Shown in pieces: positions 1-7,838 of a stretch of DNA of 64,000 nucleotides. A program made the translations under genes and the position numbers. The notes beneath the pieces were generated by a model. The model was given only the letters and a program-made list of their open reading frames with translations. It was not told the DNA's origin and searched no databases. The stretch is from contig JANLFU010000002.1 of assembly GCA_024653215.1 (NCBI GenBank), forward strand, positions 211,337-275,336, read 5' to 3'. Within the stretch, counting starts at the first letter, position 1. The number at the start of each line of letters is the position of its first letter. Source of the stretch: Candidatus Saccharicenans sp. GTDB lineage: Bacteria; Acidobacteriota; Aminicenantia; Aminicenantales; Saccharicenantaceae.

Positions 1-1
1 G

Positions 2-451
2 ATTGTCACCTGGGCTATCTTCCGCGAAAATAAAAGCGGACTGGAGCTGGCCTTTTTCAATACCCATTTCGACCACGTCGGCCAGGAGGCCCGCAGGCAA
101 AGCGCCAGGTTGCTCCTGGAGAAGATTAAGGCGCTGGCCGGGAACCTGCCGGTCATTTTAAGCGGCGATTTCAACGCCCCGCCCGATTCCGAGCCGGTCC
201 GGATTATCCTGGACAACGGCCTTCTGGTCGATAGCCGGAGCTCGGCCGCGGCCGTCATGGGCCCCGCCTGGAGCTTTCACGGCTTCGGTCGCCTCCCGGA
301 GGAGGAGCGACAACTCATCGATTTTATCTTTATCAGCCCCCATTTCCGGGTGCTTGAATACCAGAATATCTTTGAAGAGATCGGAGACACCTATTACTCC
401 GACCACAACCCGGTCCTGGTCAGGCTGAGGCTCAAAGCCGACCGGACGTGA
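2..451 (+). CDS. Endonuclease/exonuclease/phosphatase family protein (3' part)
   Basis: The reading frame is open from the left edge, so the start lies outside the window. The visible 149 residues are the C-terminal half of the EEP (DNase I-like) fold. The metal and phosphate-binding motifs are in order: NTHFDH near position 60, SGDFNAPP near 160-185 and the final SDHNPV near 400. These are the Asn/His, Asp/Asn and Asp/His sets that coordinate Mg2+ and cleave a phosphoester. The family covers nucleases, sphingomyelinases and inositol phosphatases. The substrate cannot be told from this part, and whether it is secreted depends on the missing N-terminus. It ends with TGA at 449-451. Confidence 0.85.
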   Translation: MVTWAIFRENKSGLELAFFNTHFDHVGQEARRQSARLLLEKIKALAGNLPVILSGDFNAPPDSEPVRIILDNGLLVDSRSSAAAVMGPAWSFHGFGRLPEEERQLIDFIFISPHFRVLEYQNIFEEIGDTYYSDHNPVLVRLRLKADRT

Positions 452-463
452 GCAACATCTGAC

Positions 464-483
464 ATATGAATGGATATTCATAT
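464..483. repeat. Perfect inverted repeat, 8-bp arms
   Basis: ATATGAAT and ATTCATAT are separated by GGAT, starting 12 bp after the stop of the EEP gene. The arms are A/T-rich and no U-tract follows, so it is a poor intrinsic terminator. It could be a protein-binding palindrome, or chance in an A/T-rich spacer. Confidence 0.35.
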
Positions 484-804
484 ATTGTTAAATCGAAGTT
501 CCTGGGGGATGACCGCACCTTTGGAGATAATTCAAGTCATTTGCCGGGACACGCTGAACAGAATTATCATCGGCAGAGAAAAAATTTCTAAAAGTGAGGC
601 CTGGCCCGGAGCAGTCAGCCGCACAGCGTGTCTGGTAGAATTTCATTGAATTCATGGGCAGATCAGAGTTGAATAATAATAGAAGGTATATATTTTTCTG
701 GTTTTCTTCGGCCCGGCCAGAAGAGGTTTAAGTTTTCGTATTTTTTATGATAGTGATGTAAGGTAGGTTCAGTCTGACCTGGAATAATGCCCGGGAAGTC
801 AGTT

Positions 805-813
805 TGCTATAAT
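805..813 (+). promoter_or_regulatory. Extended -10 promoter candidate for the methyltransferase
   Basis: TGCTATAAT combines the TGn extension with a perfect TATAAT. No good -35 box lies 16-18 bp upstream, which is normal for extended -10 promoters. Transcription would start near 820 and leave a leader of about 88 nt. Confidence 0.45.
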
Positions 814-907
814 TGATTAAAATGATCAGCGGGTCGCAAGAAAAAATGAGAAGGAAAAAATAAGAAGGAAAGCATAGGAAAGAAAGCAGAGGAAGATAAG
901 AGGACTA

Positions 908-1867
908 ATGAAAAAAACAAGAACCAGGGCTCCCCGGAACAGGACCATTATCCTCACCGAAGCCGAAAGACTTAAGTACCTTTCCCGGCTCCTGCGCCTG
1001 GACGGGCCGGTTACCCCGGACCTCGTCCAGAACCGCACCATCTGCCAGGACCTGTTTGGAGTCCTGGATTACCTGCCTTCATCCTTTGTCGACCTGGCCT
1101 TTATCGACCCGCCCTACAACCTGAACAAGACCTTCAACCTGACCACCTTCAGGGAAATGGAATCCGATAAGTACGAGCGCTGGCTGGAATCATGGTTGAA
1201 CAAGCTGCGGCGGCTGCTCAAGCCCACCGCCTCCATTTACATCTGCGGCGACTGGAAATCCTCCGGGGCCATCTTCAACGTCGCCCGCCAGCATTTCCGC
1301 CTCCGAAACCGGATCACCTGGGAGAGGGAAAAGGGACGCGGGGCCTCGCGGAACTGGAAGAACTGCTCCGAGGATATCTGGTTCGCCACCGTCTCGGACG
1401 ACTATTATTTCAACCTTGAGGCCGTAAAGCTCAAGCGCCGGGTGCTGGCTCCATACCGCGACCCATCCGGCCGGCCGAAGGACTGGTCGGAAGAGACCGG
1501 GGGCCGCTTCCGGGTTACCCATCCCTCCAACCTCTGGTCTGACCTGACCGTGCCCTTCTGGTCAATGCCGGAAAACACCGACCACCCGACCCAGAAGCCG
1601 GAAAAGCTGCTGGCCAGAATCATCCTGGCCAGTTCCCGGCCGGGCGACCTGGTATTCGACCCGTTCCTGGGTTCTGGCACAACTTCGGTGGTGGCCAAGA
1701 AGCTCGGCCGCCGTTACCTGGGCGTGGAAGTGGACGAGTATTACTGCTGCCTGGCCGAGAAACGGCTGGAGCTGGCCGAGAAAGACAGGTCCATCCAGGG
1801 ATATGAGGACGGGGTATTCTGGGAAAGGAATACCCTGGCCGACAGAAAGCTGATGAACCGGAAGTAA
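908..1867 (+). CDS. Site-specific DNA methyltransferase (N6-adenine/N4-cytosine, beta-class)
   Basis: This 319-residue protein transfers a methyl group from S-adenosylmethionine to an exocyclic amino group in DNA. The catalytic motif IV is D67-P-P-Y70, inside FIDPPYNLNK. The C-terminal part carries HPTQKPEKLL and then the AdoMet-binding FLGSG loop at 253-257. Motif IV before the FxGxG motif, with the target-recognition region between, is the beta-class order of the N6_N4_Mtase family (PF01555). DPPY is more usual for N6-adenine enzymes. No restriction endonuclease or specificity subunit is next to it, so it looks solitary: regulatory, or a relic of a restriction-modification system. The start follows purine-rich AGGAAG and GAGGAC sequences. 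The A/T-rich, gene-poor flanks contrast with the rest of the window and may mark acquisition. Confidence 0.88.
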   Translation: MKKTRTRAPRNRTIILTEAERLKYLSRLLRLDGPVTPDLVQNRTICQDLFGVLDYLPSSFVDLAFIDPPYNLNKTFNLTTFREMESDKYERWLESWLNKLRRLLKPTASIYICGDWKSSGAIFNVARQHFRLRNRITWEREKGRGASRNWKNCSEDIWFATVSDDYYFNLEAVKLKRRVLAPYRDPSGRPKDWSEETGGRFRVTHPSNLWSDLTVPFWSMPENTDHPTQKPEKLLARIILASSRPGDLVFDPFLGSGTTSVVAKKLGRRYLGVEVDEYYCCLAEKRLELAEKDRSIQGYEDGVFWERNTLADRKLMNRK

Positions 1868-2577
1868 ACGGTTTCCTGGTGGCCTGACTCCTGCTGTTGG
1901 CCGCCATTTAATTTACCTGGTTGAGCTGCGGTTTAGAATCCTTGAAACCTGCCTTGATATTACAAAGCCATGTAAGTAGTGGCACGGCAAGAATCGATGA
2001 GCCGGATGCTTCGTGATTCATTTAAAATATTTTTTGGAAAAATCTTCTTTGTCCGGAAAACAGGATTTATATCCCGCGTCTTGAGCCGCAGTCTGATAGT
2101 CCGGTCCTAATTTGCCGACATCATCTATAGGTCTGACCTGGCCTTGACTGTCCGAGCTTGTGGGAGTCTTTCGAGAAAATTTTTTCAACGGGGTGGTCAG
2201 GCCCCTGTCCTGATGCCTTAAGCGACGGTCTTTGCGCTTGATGATTATTTATAGTCGCCAGGGCCAGAACCATTGAAGATCGATTAACAAGGTGGATTGA
2301 TGATGATGGCTTCCCGGCTTGTCGGCCCGTTCCTTTTCCCATGTACGCAATCATGTTCCGTTAATATTTCTAAACCCGCAGGAGTTCGCAGGCATGACTT
2401 TTTCAGGATGAGTGCTTCCGGACAGACGGCCTGGCTGCATTCTTAATTCAGGTTGACATGATGAGGCCCGGGTTGATATGGTAAATACAGAGAGAAATGG
2501 GGCAGGCCTGAATATATTGATTAATCTTTATTGGGTTCTTTTATCTTGCAAGAAATGTAACTTTAAGGCAGGTTAAA
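1868..2577. other. Intergenic region, 710 bp, no gene seen
   Basis: This is the longest gene-free stretch in the window. Open frames here, including a 77-codon one on the minus strand at 2121-2354, show no ribosome site, no recognisable domain and odd composition. The only support I find is for a sigma-70-like promoter at 2453-2482 driving the next gene. No tRNA, attachment site or transposon remnant was recognised. Confidence 0.5.
2453..2482 (+). promoter_or_regulatory. Sigma-70-like promoter for the SBBP surface protein
   Basis: TTGACA (2453-2458, perfect) and TATGGT (2477-2482, 4 of 6) are separated by 18 bp. Transcription would begin near 2489, about 90 nt before the start codon at 2578. 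Confidence 0.5.
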
Positions 2578-5500
2578 ATGAAAACCAGAACCACGATATT
2601 CATTGTCCTGGTAATTCTGGCGGTGGCGGCGGTGATCGGACTCCGCTTCCTGCGCGGTCCCGGGAAGTCCCTTCAAGAAGCAGGTTCTGCACAGGCCGAG
2701 CTGCCTCCGGCTTCCGGCGGGCTGGCCAGCCTCCGCGGAGCCGAGGTCAACTGGCCGCTTCTCTTTATTCCCAACCGCGGGCAGCTTGACCCCCGGGTAG
2801 CCTTTTACCTCCAGGGCGGAGACAAGAACATCTACTTTGGCCCGGAAGGGCTGACCATAACCATGGCCAGCTTGAAAGAAAAGGGCGGTGTTTCCTCTTC
2901 CGGCGGTGACAGTGGCCGCCAGAAAGCCGACCTTCAATCCAGGGCATCAGATGTTTCCAGGAAAACAGACCTGACTGCCGGCCAGGAACCAGAGTTCAGG
3001 CGCTGGACCGTCAGGCTGGATTTTGTCGGAGCCAATCCAGCCACCGTTATCAAGCCGCTGAAGAATACAGAGACCAGGATGTCCTACTTCCGGGGTGGGC
3101 CCGACGGCTGGTTTTCGGCTTTGCCCACCTATAGCCTGATAAGGTACGAGGAGCTCTGGCCCGGAGTCGACCTCTACTTAAAAGGAAACACCGGCCAGTT
3201 GAAAAGCGAGTTTGTGGTCAGTCCGGGCACCGACCCTTCGGTCATCAGGTTGAACTACCGCGGCGCAACCGAGGTCAGGTTGAATCAGAAGGGACAGCTG
3301 GAGGTTTCGACCCCGGCCGGTTCTTTTATTGATGAAGCTCCGGTGGCTTTTCAGCTCAAGAACGGCCGGAAGGTCCCGGTGGAAGTCAGGTTTGAAATAA
3401 TAGAAAAAACCGTCGGGGAAAACGGCCTGGTCAGTTGCCTCCATGGTTTTAAGATCGGCGAATACGACCGCGCCGAGCCACTTTTCATCGACCCGGCAGT
3501 TTTGGTTTACAGCGGTTTCATCGGCGGTTCCTATAACGACCGGGCGCTGGCCTTGGCCGTGGACGAAAACGGTTATGTCTATCTCACCGGCTGGACCGGG
3601 TCGCTCGATTTTCCGGTGGCGGTTGGCCCCGACCTGACCTATAACGGGCCTTCCCTGGGAACCGACGCCTTCGTGGCCAAAGTCCATCCTTCAGGGAGCG
3701 GGCTGATCTACTGCGGCTTCCTTGGCGGTAGCAATGACGACGGAGGCACCGGTATCGCGGTGGACAGCGCCGGCAATGCCTATGTCTGCGGCTATACCAA
3801 GTCCGGGGATTTCCCGGTCTACGGCGGGCCCTATACCAGTCCCGGAGCCAATATCAGTCTTATGAGCGATGCCTTTATTACCAAGATTAATGCTTCGGGC
3901 ACGGCCCTGGTTTACAGCGGTTACCTGGGTGGGAGTTCCACCGATATCGCCAGCTCCGTAGCCGTGGACAGCAGCGGCCGGGCTCACCTCTGCGGGACCA
4001 CCGAATCGTCGGACTTTCCGACCAGAATCGGGCCGGACACCAGTCATAACGGGCAGAAGGACGCCTTTGTCTGCCGGGTGGCGGCCACGGGCGCTTCCCT
4101 GGACTGGTCGGGCTTTATTGGCGGGACGGCCGATGATGTCGGCAGCGGGCTGGCCCTGGATTCGGGCGGCAATGTCTATCTCACCGGTTACACCACCTCA
4201 ACCCAGGGGCAGCTTTTTCCGGTAAAAACCGGTCCCTACCTCACCCATAAAGGCGGGCTGGACGCCTTCCTGGCCAAGATCGCCGCGGCCGGAAATTCAA
4301 TTACTTATTGCGGTTATATCGGCGGAACGGGCGATGATTACGGGGCGGCCGTGGCCGTAAATGCCAGCGGCGAAGCCCTGGTGGCCGGAGCCACCGGTTC
4401 CCAGAGCGGGTTTCCGCTCCTGGTCGGCCCCGACCTGACCTATAACGGCGGGGTGGATGGCTTCATCTGCCGGGTCAACCAGTCTGGAAATGGACTTATT
4501 TATTCAGGCTACGTCGGGGGCTCTCTTGATGATTTCGGCCTGGCTGTGGCCGTTGATTCCCAGGGAATTGCTTACCTGGCCGGGGCCACGGATTCTTCCG
4601 ATTTCCCGGTGGCCGGCGGACCGCAATCAGCTTACGGCGGTGTCCGCGATGCCTTCCTCATGGCCGTTAAGGCCGACGGCAGCGGTTATTATTTTTCGAG
4701 TTTCCTCGGCGGCGCTGACCGGGAAGAGGCCAACGCCGTGGCTGCCCTGGGAGATGGCAACTGTTACCTGGCCGGCTTCACCCGGAGCTGGAATTTCCCG
4801 GTCCTGGTTGGTCCTTTCCTGCAGCCGGGCGGGGGAGTGGGCCAGCTGGCCGAAGATGCCTTCGTGTCCAGGATTTACGGGCTAATTCCTCCGTTGCCTC
4901 CGGCCAACCTGAGACAGACCGCGGTTACGGTCAACAGCGTCAGCCTGGCCTGGGACGATAAATCAGCCAACGAGGACGGGTTCAAGATAGAGCGAAAAAC
5001 TGGAGCCACCGGGACCTGGTCCCAGATAGCCAGTGTTGGGGCCAATGTGACCAGCTTTCAGAATACCGGCCTCAATGAAGGCACGGTCTATTACTATCGG
5101 GTGAGAGCTTACAATTCAGCCGGGGATTCAGCTTATTCCAACGAGCTCAACGTCCTGACCCTGCCGGCGGCTCCAACTAACCTGGTGGCCACGGCCGTTC
5201 ACGAAAGGCGGGTCAACCTGAGCTGGACTGATAACTCGGGAGGGGAGAGCGGCTTTCGCCTCGAAAGAAAAACCGGGAGTGGCAACTGGGTCACTCTGAC
5301 CAACCTGGCTGCCAACGTTACTTCCTACCCGGATACTTCGGTGGTGGAGACGACCACCTATACCTACCGGATTTTTGCCTTTAATGCCAGTGGCGATTCG
5401 GCCCCTTCTAACGAAGCCACCGTCACCACTCCGGACCTGACCGTCCCCATAGCTCCTTCCAACCTCCAGGCCACGGCCCTGTCGGCTACCTCGGCCAGGC

Positions 5501-6414
5501 TGACCTGGGTGGATAATGCTTACAACGAGGACGGGTTTAAGGTCGAAAGAAAAACCGGGGCTGGCGGCACCTGGAGTCAGGTGGGAACGGCCGGGGTGGA
5601 TGCCACCAGCTTTACCGATAGCGGCCTGTCGGAACTGACCACCTACTACTACCGGGTCCGGGCACATAACAATGCCGGAGACTCCGACTATTCCAACGAA
5701 GCCGCGGTCACCACCCCGGAGAACAAGCCCAGGCTCAGGGTACCGGTGGCCGGAATAAGTTTCGGCAACGTTAATGTCTGCGAAGCGAAGGATATGACCA
5801 CCACCATCTACAACGATGGTGGGGCCGACCTGGTGGTCAGCGCTGTGGCCCGTGTTTCGGGTTCGACTGATTTCAGCTATAAATCTCCAGTTCTGCCGCT
5901 GACCGTTCCGCCGTTCGGTTCGAAGACTATAACCATCAGCTACGCTCCTTCGGCCACTGGTCCGGGCAGCGCGGTGTTTCGGATTTCTTCCAACGACCCG
6001 GATAACCCGGCAGCTGATTTTTCAGTTAGCGGCACCGGCTTTATTCCAGTTATTACTGTCGGCCTGGAGGTGCAGAAAGGGACGGAAAGGGCCTGGATTA
6101 TCAGGCGGGATTTCGGCCGAATCACCATCACGGTCAATAAGGAAGCTCCTTACACCGTGGCCAGGTACCGGCTGTGGCGCAAGGTTGTTGGCGGGTCCTT
6201 TGAGGCCAGAAAAGATTTTATCGAATCTGACTTCAGCTACGGGCGCCTGGTTTATGTCGACAAGTACCTGGAAAAGGGCAAGAGCTACGTCTATAAAGTG
6301 GAAGCCCTGAACTGTTTTGACCAGGTGGTGGCCACCTCGGCCGAAACCGGAACAACGGGGTCTCTGCTCAAAGATGAAATCCTGAAACGGCTGGACCGGA
6401 CGGGCAAGGATTGA
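2578..6414 (+). CDS. SBBP-repeat beta-propeller protein with Fn3 and choice-of-anchor D-like domains
   Basis: This is a large exported protein of 1278 residues. A hydrophobic N-terminal segment (about 7-24) acts as signal or anchor. Residues about 58-295 resemble the DUF7948 N-terminal module, which starts with an LFIPNRGQLD-type motif. Residues about 305-770 hold roughly nine SBBP repeats (YSGFIGG...D..A.AVD..GN.Y..G.T.S.DFPV pattern), predicted to form a beta-propeller. Three fibronectin type III-like domains begin near 770, 860 and 955, each with a YYYRVRA-like strand. An ASH/choice-of-anchor D-like domain follows at about 1051-1155, then a final Fn3-like segment. I see no LPxTG or type IX C-terminal signal, so attachment is unknown. 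Such proteins are usually cell-surface or secreted adhesion/binding proteins. The ligand cannot be inferred. Confidence 0.85.
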   Translation: MKTRTTIFIVLVILAVAAVIGLRFLRGPGKSLQEAGSAQAELPPASGGLASLRGAEVNWPLLFIPNRGQLDPRVAFYLQGGDKNIYFGPEGLTITMASLKEKGGVSSSGGDSGRQKADLQSRASDVSRKTDLTAGQEPEFRRWTVRLDFVGANPATVIKPLKNTETRMSYFRGGPDGWFSALPTYSLIRYEELWPGVDLYLKGNTGQLKSEFVVSPGTDPSVIRLNYRGATEVRLNQKGQLEVSTPAGSFIDEAPVAFQLKNGRKVPVEVRFEIIEKTVGENGLVSCLHGFKIGEYDRAEPLFIDPAVLVYSGFIGGSYNDRALALAVDENGYVYLTGWTGSLDFPVAVGPDLTYNGPSLGTDAFVAKVHPSGSGLIYCGFLGGSNDDGGTGIAVDSAGNAYVCGYTKSGDFPVYGGPYTSPGANISLMSDAFITKINASGTALVYSGYLGGSSTDIASSVAVDSSGRAHLCGTTESSDFPTRIGPDTSHNGQKDAFVCRVAATGASLDWSGFIGGTADDVGSGLALDSGGNVYLTGYTTSTQGQLFPVKTGPYLTHKGGLDAFLAKIAAAGNSITYCGYIGGTGDDYGAAVAVNASGEALVAGATGSQSGFPLLVGPDLTYNGGVDGFICRVNQSGNGLIYSGYVGGSLDDFGLAVAVDSQGIAYLAGATDSSDFPVAGGPQSAYGGVRDAFLMAVKADGSGYYFSSFLGGADREEANAVAALGDGNCYLAGFTRSWNFPVLVGPFLQPGGGVGQLAEDAFVSRIYGLIPPLPPANLRQTAVTVNSVSLAWDDKSANEDGFKIERKTGATGTWSQIASVGANVTSFQNTGLNEGTVYYYRVRAYNSAGDSAYSNELNVLTLPAAPTNLVATAVHERRVNLSWTDNSGGESGFRLERKTGSGNWVTLTNLAANVTSYPDTSVVETTTYTYRIFAFNASGDSAPSNEATVTTPDLTVPIAPSNLQATALSATSARLTWVDNAYNEDGFKVERKTGAGGTWSQVGTAGVDATSFTDSGLSELTTYYYRVRAHNNAGDSDYSNEAAVTTPENKPRLRVPVAGISFGNVNVCEAKDMTTTIYNDGGADLVVSAVARVSGSTDFSYKSPVLPLTVPPFGSKTITISYAPSATGPGSAVFRISSNDPDNPAADFSVSGTGFIPVITVGLEVQKGTERAWIIRRDFGRITITVNKEAPYTVARYRLWRKVVGGSFEARKDFIESDFSYGRLVYVDKYLEKGKSYVYKVEALNCFDQVVATSAETGTTGSLLKDEILKRLDRTGKD

Positions 6415-6519
6415 GGTGAATTTTGATAGTAGACTGGTTAAGCCTGATCCTGTCCGGTAAGAGCGAAGCCGGCCTGGCCCAGGTTAATTGAAAATTGAAT
6501 AATCAACAAAGAGGTCAGG

Positions 6520-7590
6520 ATGAGAAAGATAAAGCTGACAGTCTGCGGCTTCTTGATTATGATGGCCGTCATTTTTTCCTTGATTTCCATGGAAAGCTGC
6601 CGTCCTGAAAGACCTGAAGCGGTTCCGCCCGCTGTGGCCGAGGTTAAATACCTGGGCCTCCATGTCCTCGTGGAAAGCAAGAAAGCGGCCGAAGAACTGA
6701 TAGAAGAGGTTCCCCGGCTGGCCAGAAGGGGAGTCAACCTGCTGTTCGTGGAAGTTGATTATAATTATGAGTACCGGTCGCATCCCGAGCTGCGGGGACC
6801 TGAGCCGGTTACGGCGGCCCAGGCTAAAAGGCTGGTCGGACTGTGCCGGCAGTACCGGATAAGGTTAATTCCGGAATTCCAGTCCTTTGGACACCAGAGC
6901 TGGGAGAAGAAGACCTTCAGCCTGCTCACGGTCCACCCCCAGTTTGACGAGACCCCGGGCAAGTATCCCGGAAACCAGGGCATCTACTGCCGGAGCTGGT
7001 GCCCGCTTCACCCGGACCTTCCTCCAATCATCAACGACCTTTACGATGAATTGCTGGAGGTTTTTGAAGCTGACGGGCTGCACGTGGGGATGGACGAGGT
7101 GTTCATCATCGCCGACCCCGATTGTCCCCGCTGCCGGGGAAAGGACCCGGCCGAGCTTTTCGCCCAGGCCGTTCAGACCGCTTACAACCATATCGTCAGG
7201 AAAAGAGGAAAGGAAATGTTCATGTGGGGCGACCGGCTGCTCGACGGGAAAGCCACCGGCTACGGCGAATGGGAGGCTTCCATGAATGGCACCCACCCGG
7301 CCATAGACCTGATTCCCCGCGACATCATCATCTGCGACTGGCACTATGAGATCATGCCCGGCGGGGTTTACCCATCAATTCCGCTGTTCATAGAAAAAGG
7401 TTTCAGGGTGCTGCCCACCAGCTTCAGGAATGTAAAAGCGGCCGAGGCCCTGATTGACTATTCGTTGCAGTTTTCAACTGACCGGATGCTCGGTCATCTC
7501 TGCACCATCTGGCGGCAGCCTGAAGCCGGCAAGACCCACAAGCATCCGCCCCTGGTCCTGGCTGCCCGTAAGCTGCGGGCCTCAGGTTGA
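6520..7590 (+). CDS. Exported GH20-like glycoside hydrolase (beta-N-acetylhexosaminidase-like TIM barrel)
   Basis: This 356-residue protein has an N-terminal hydrophobic segment ending at a Cys (SMESC, near residue 27), which may be an atypical lipobox. The rest reads as a TIM barrel. ARRGVNLLFVEVDY, RLIPEFQSFGHQSW and HVGMDEV (188-194) match successive strands of GH20. In that family an Asp-Glu pair in HxGxDE performs substrate-assisted cleavage of terminal N-acetylhexosamine; here the pair is D192-E193. The protein is short and lacks the separate N-terminal GH20b-type domain. Assignment to GH20 is therefore by motif, and substrate and activity are uncertain. It follows the surface protein by 105 bp on the same strand. 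AGAGGTCAGG precedes the ATG. Confidence 0.6.
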   Translation: MRKIKLTVCGFLIMMAVIFSLISMESCRPERPEAVPPAVAEVKYLGLHVLVESKKAAEELIEEVPRLARRGVNLLFVEVDYNYEYRSHPELRGPEPVTAAQAKRLVGLCRQYRIRLIPEFQSFGHQSWEKKTFSLLTVHPQFDETPGKYPGNQGIYCRSWCPLHPDLPPIINDLYDELLEVFEADGLHVGMDEVFIIADPDCPRCRGKDPAELFAQAVQTAYNHIVRKRGKEMFMWGDRLLDGKATGYGEWEASMNGTHPAIDLIPRDIIICDWHYEIMPGGVYPSIPLFIEKGFRVLPTSFRNVKAAEALIDYSLQFSTDRMLGHLCTIWRQPEAGKTHKHPPLVLAARKLRASG

Positions 7591-7601
7591 GCCTTATTTT
7601 C

Positions 7602-7610
7602 TGGTATAAT
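7602..7610 (+). promoter_or_regulatory. Extended -10 promoter candidate for the efflux operon
   Basis: TGGTATAAT is a TGn-extended perfect -10 box, but no convincing -35 box lies 17 bp upstream. It sits in the 248-bp gap before the TolC gene and implies a leader of about 220 nt. A promoter nearer the gene in the A/T-rich 7800-7830 stretch is also possible. Confidence 0.35.
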
Positions 7611-7838
7611 TAAAAAGCACCGGATAAAGACGAGTAGAGGCTGACGCAAGGACACTTCTGACCGGCGGTTGAATCAGGTTGATAGAGCGGTCCCACCTAT
7701 AACTTTAAGAAAATTCTATCTGGTGGAAGAAAAGCCGGTAAGTTGCGTCAAAAACAGTGGATATTAATATGGGTATATTTATGGAAACCTGGTAACCCAT
7801 TGAAAATAAAATAGATAATAAAATTCAGGAGAAAAATC

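Larger units (their letters stand above)
452..907. other. Intergenic region, 456 bp, no gene seen
   Basis: The base composition is more A/T-rich than in flanking genes, and the short open frames here have no ribosome site or recognisable product. It contains an 8-bp perfect inverted repeat just after the EEP gene (464-483) and an extended -10 promoter near 805-813 for the methyltransferase. A purine-rich stretch at about 838-905 leads into the methyltransferase start. Confidence 0.5.

Noticed and set aside
826..1041. A 71-codon minus-strand frame overlapping the methyltransferase start
   Set aside because: Its hydrophobic C-terminus comes from the purine-rich leader read backwards; there is no ribosome site and it overlaps the real gene.
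2121..2354. A 77-codon minus-strand frame in the 710-bp spacer
   Set aside because: No ribosome site, no recognisable domain and no partner gene; most likely chance.
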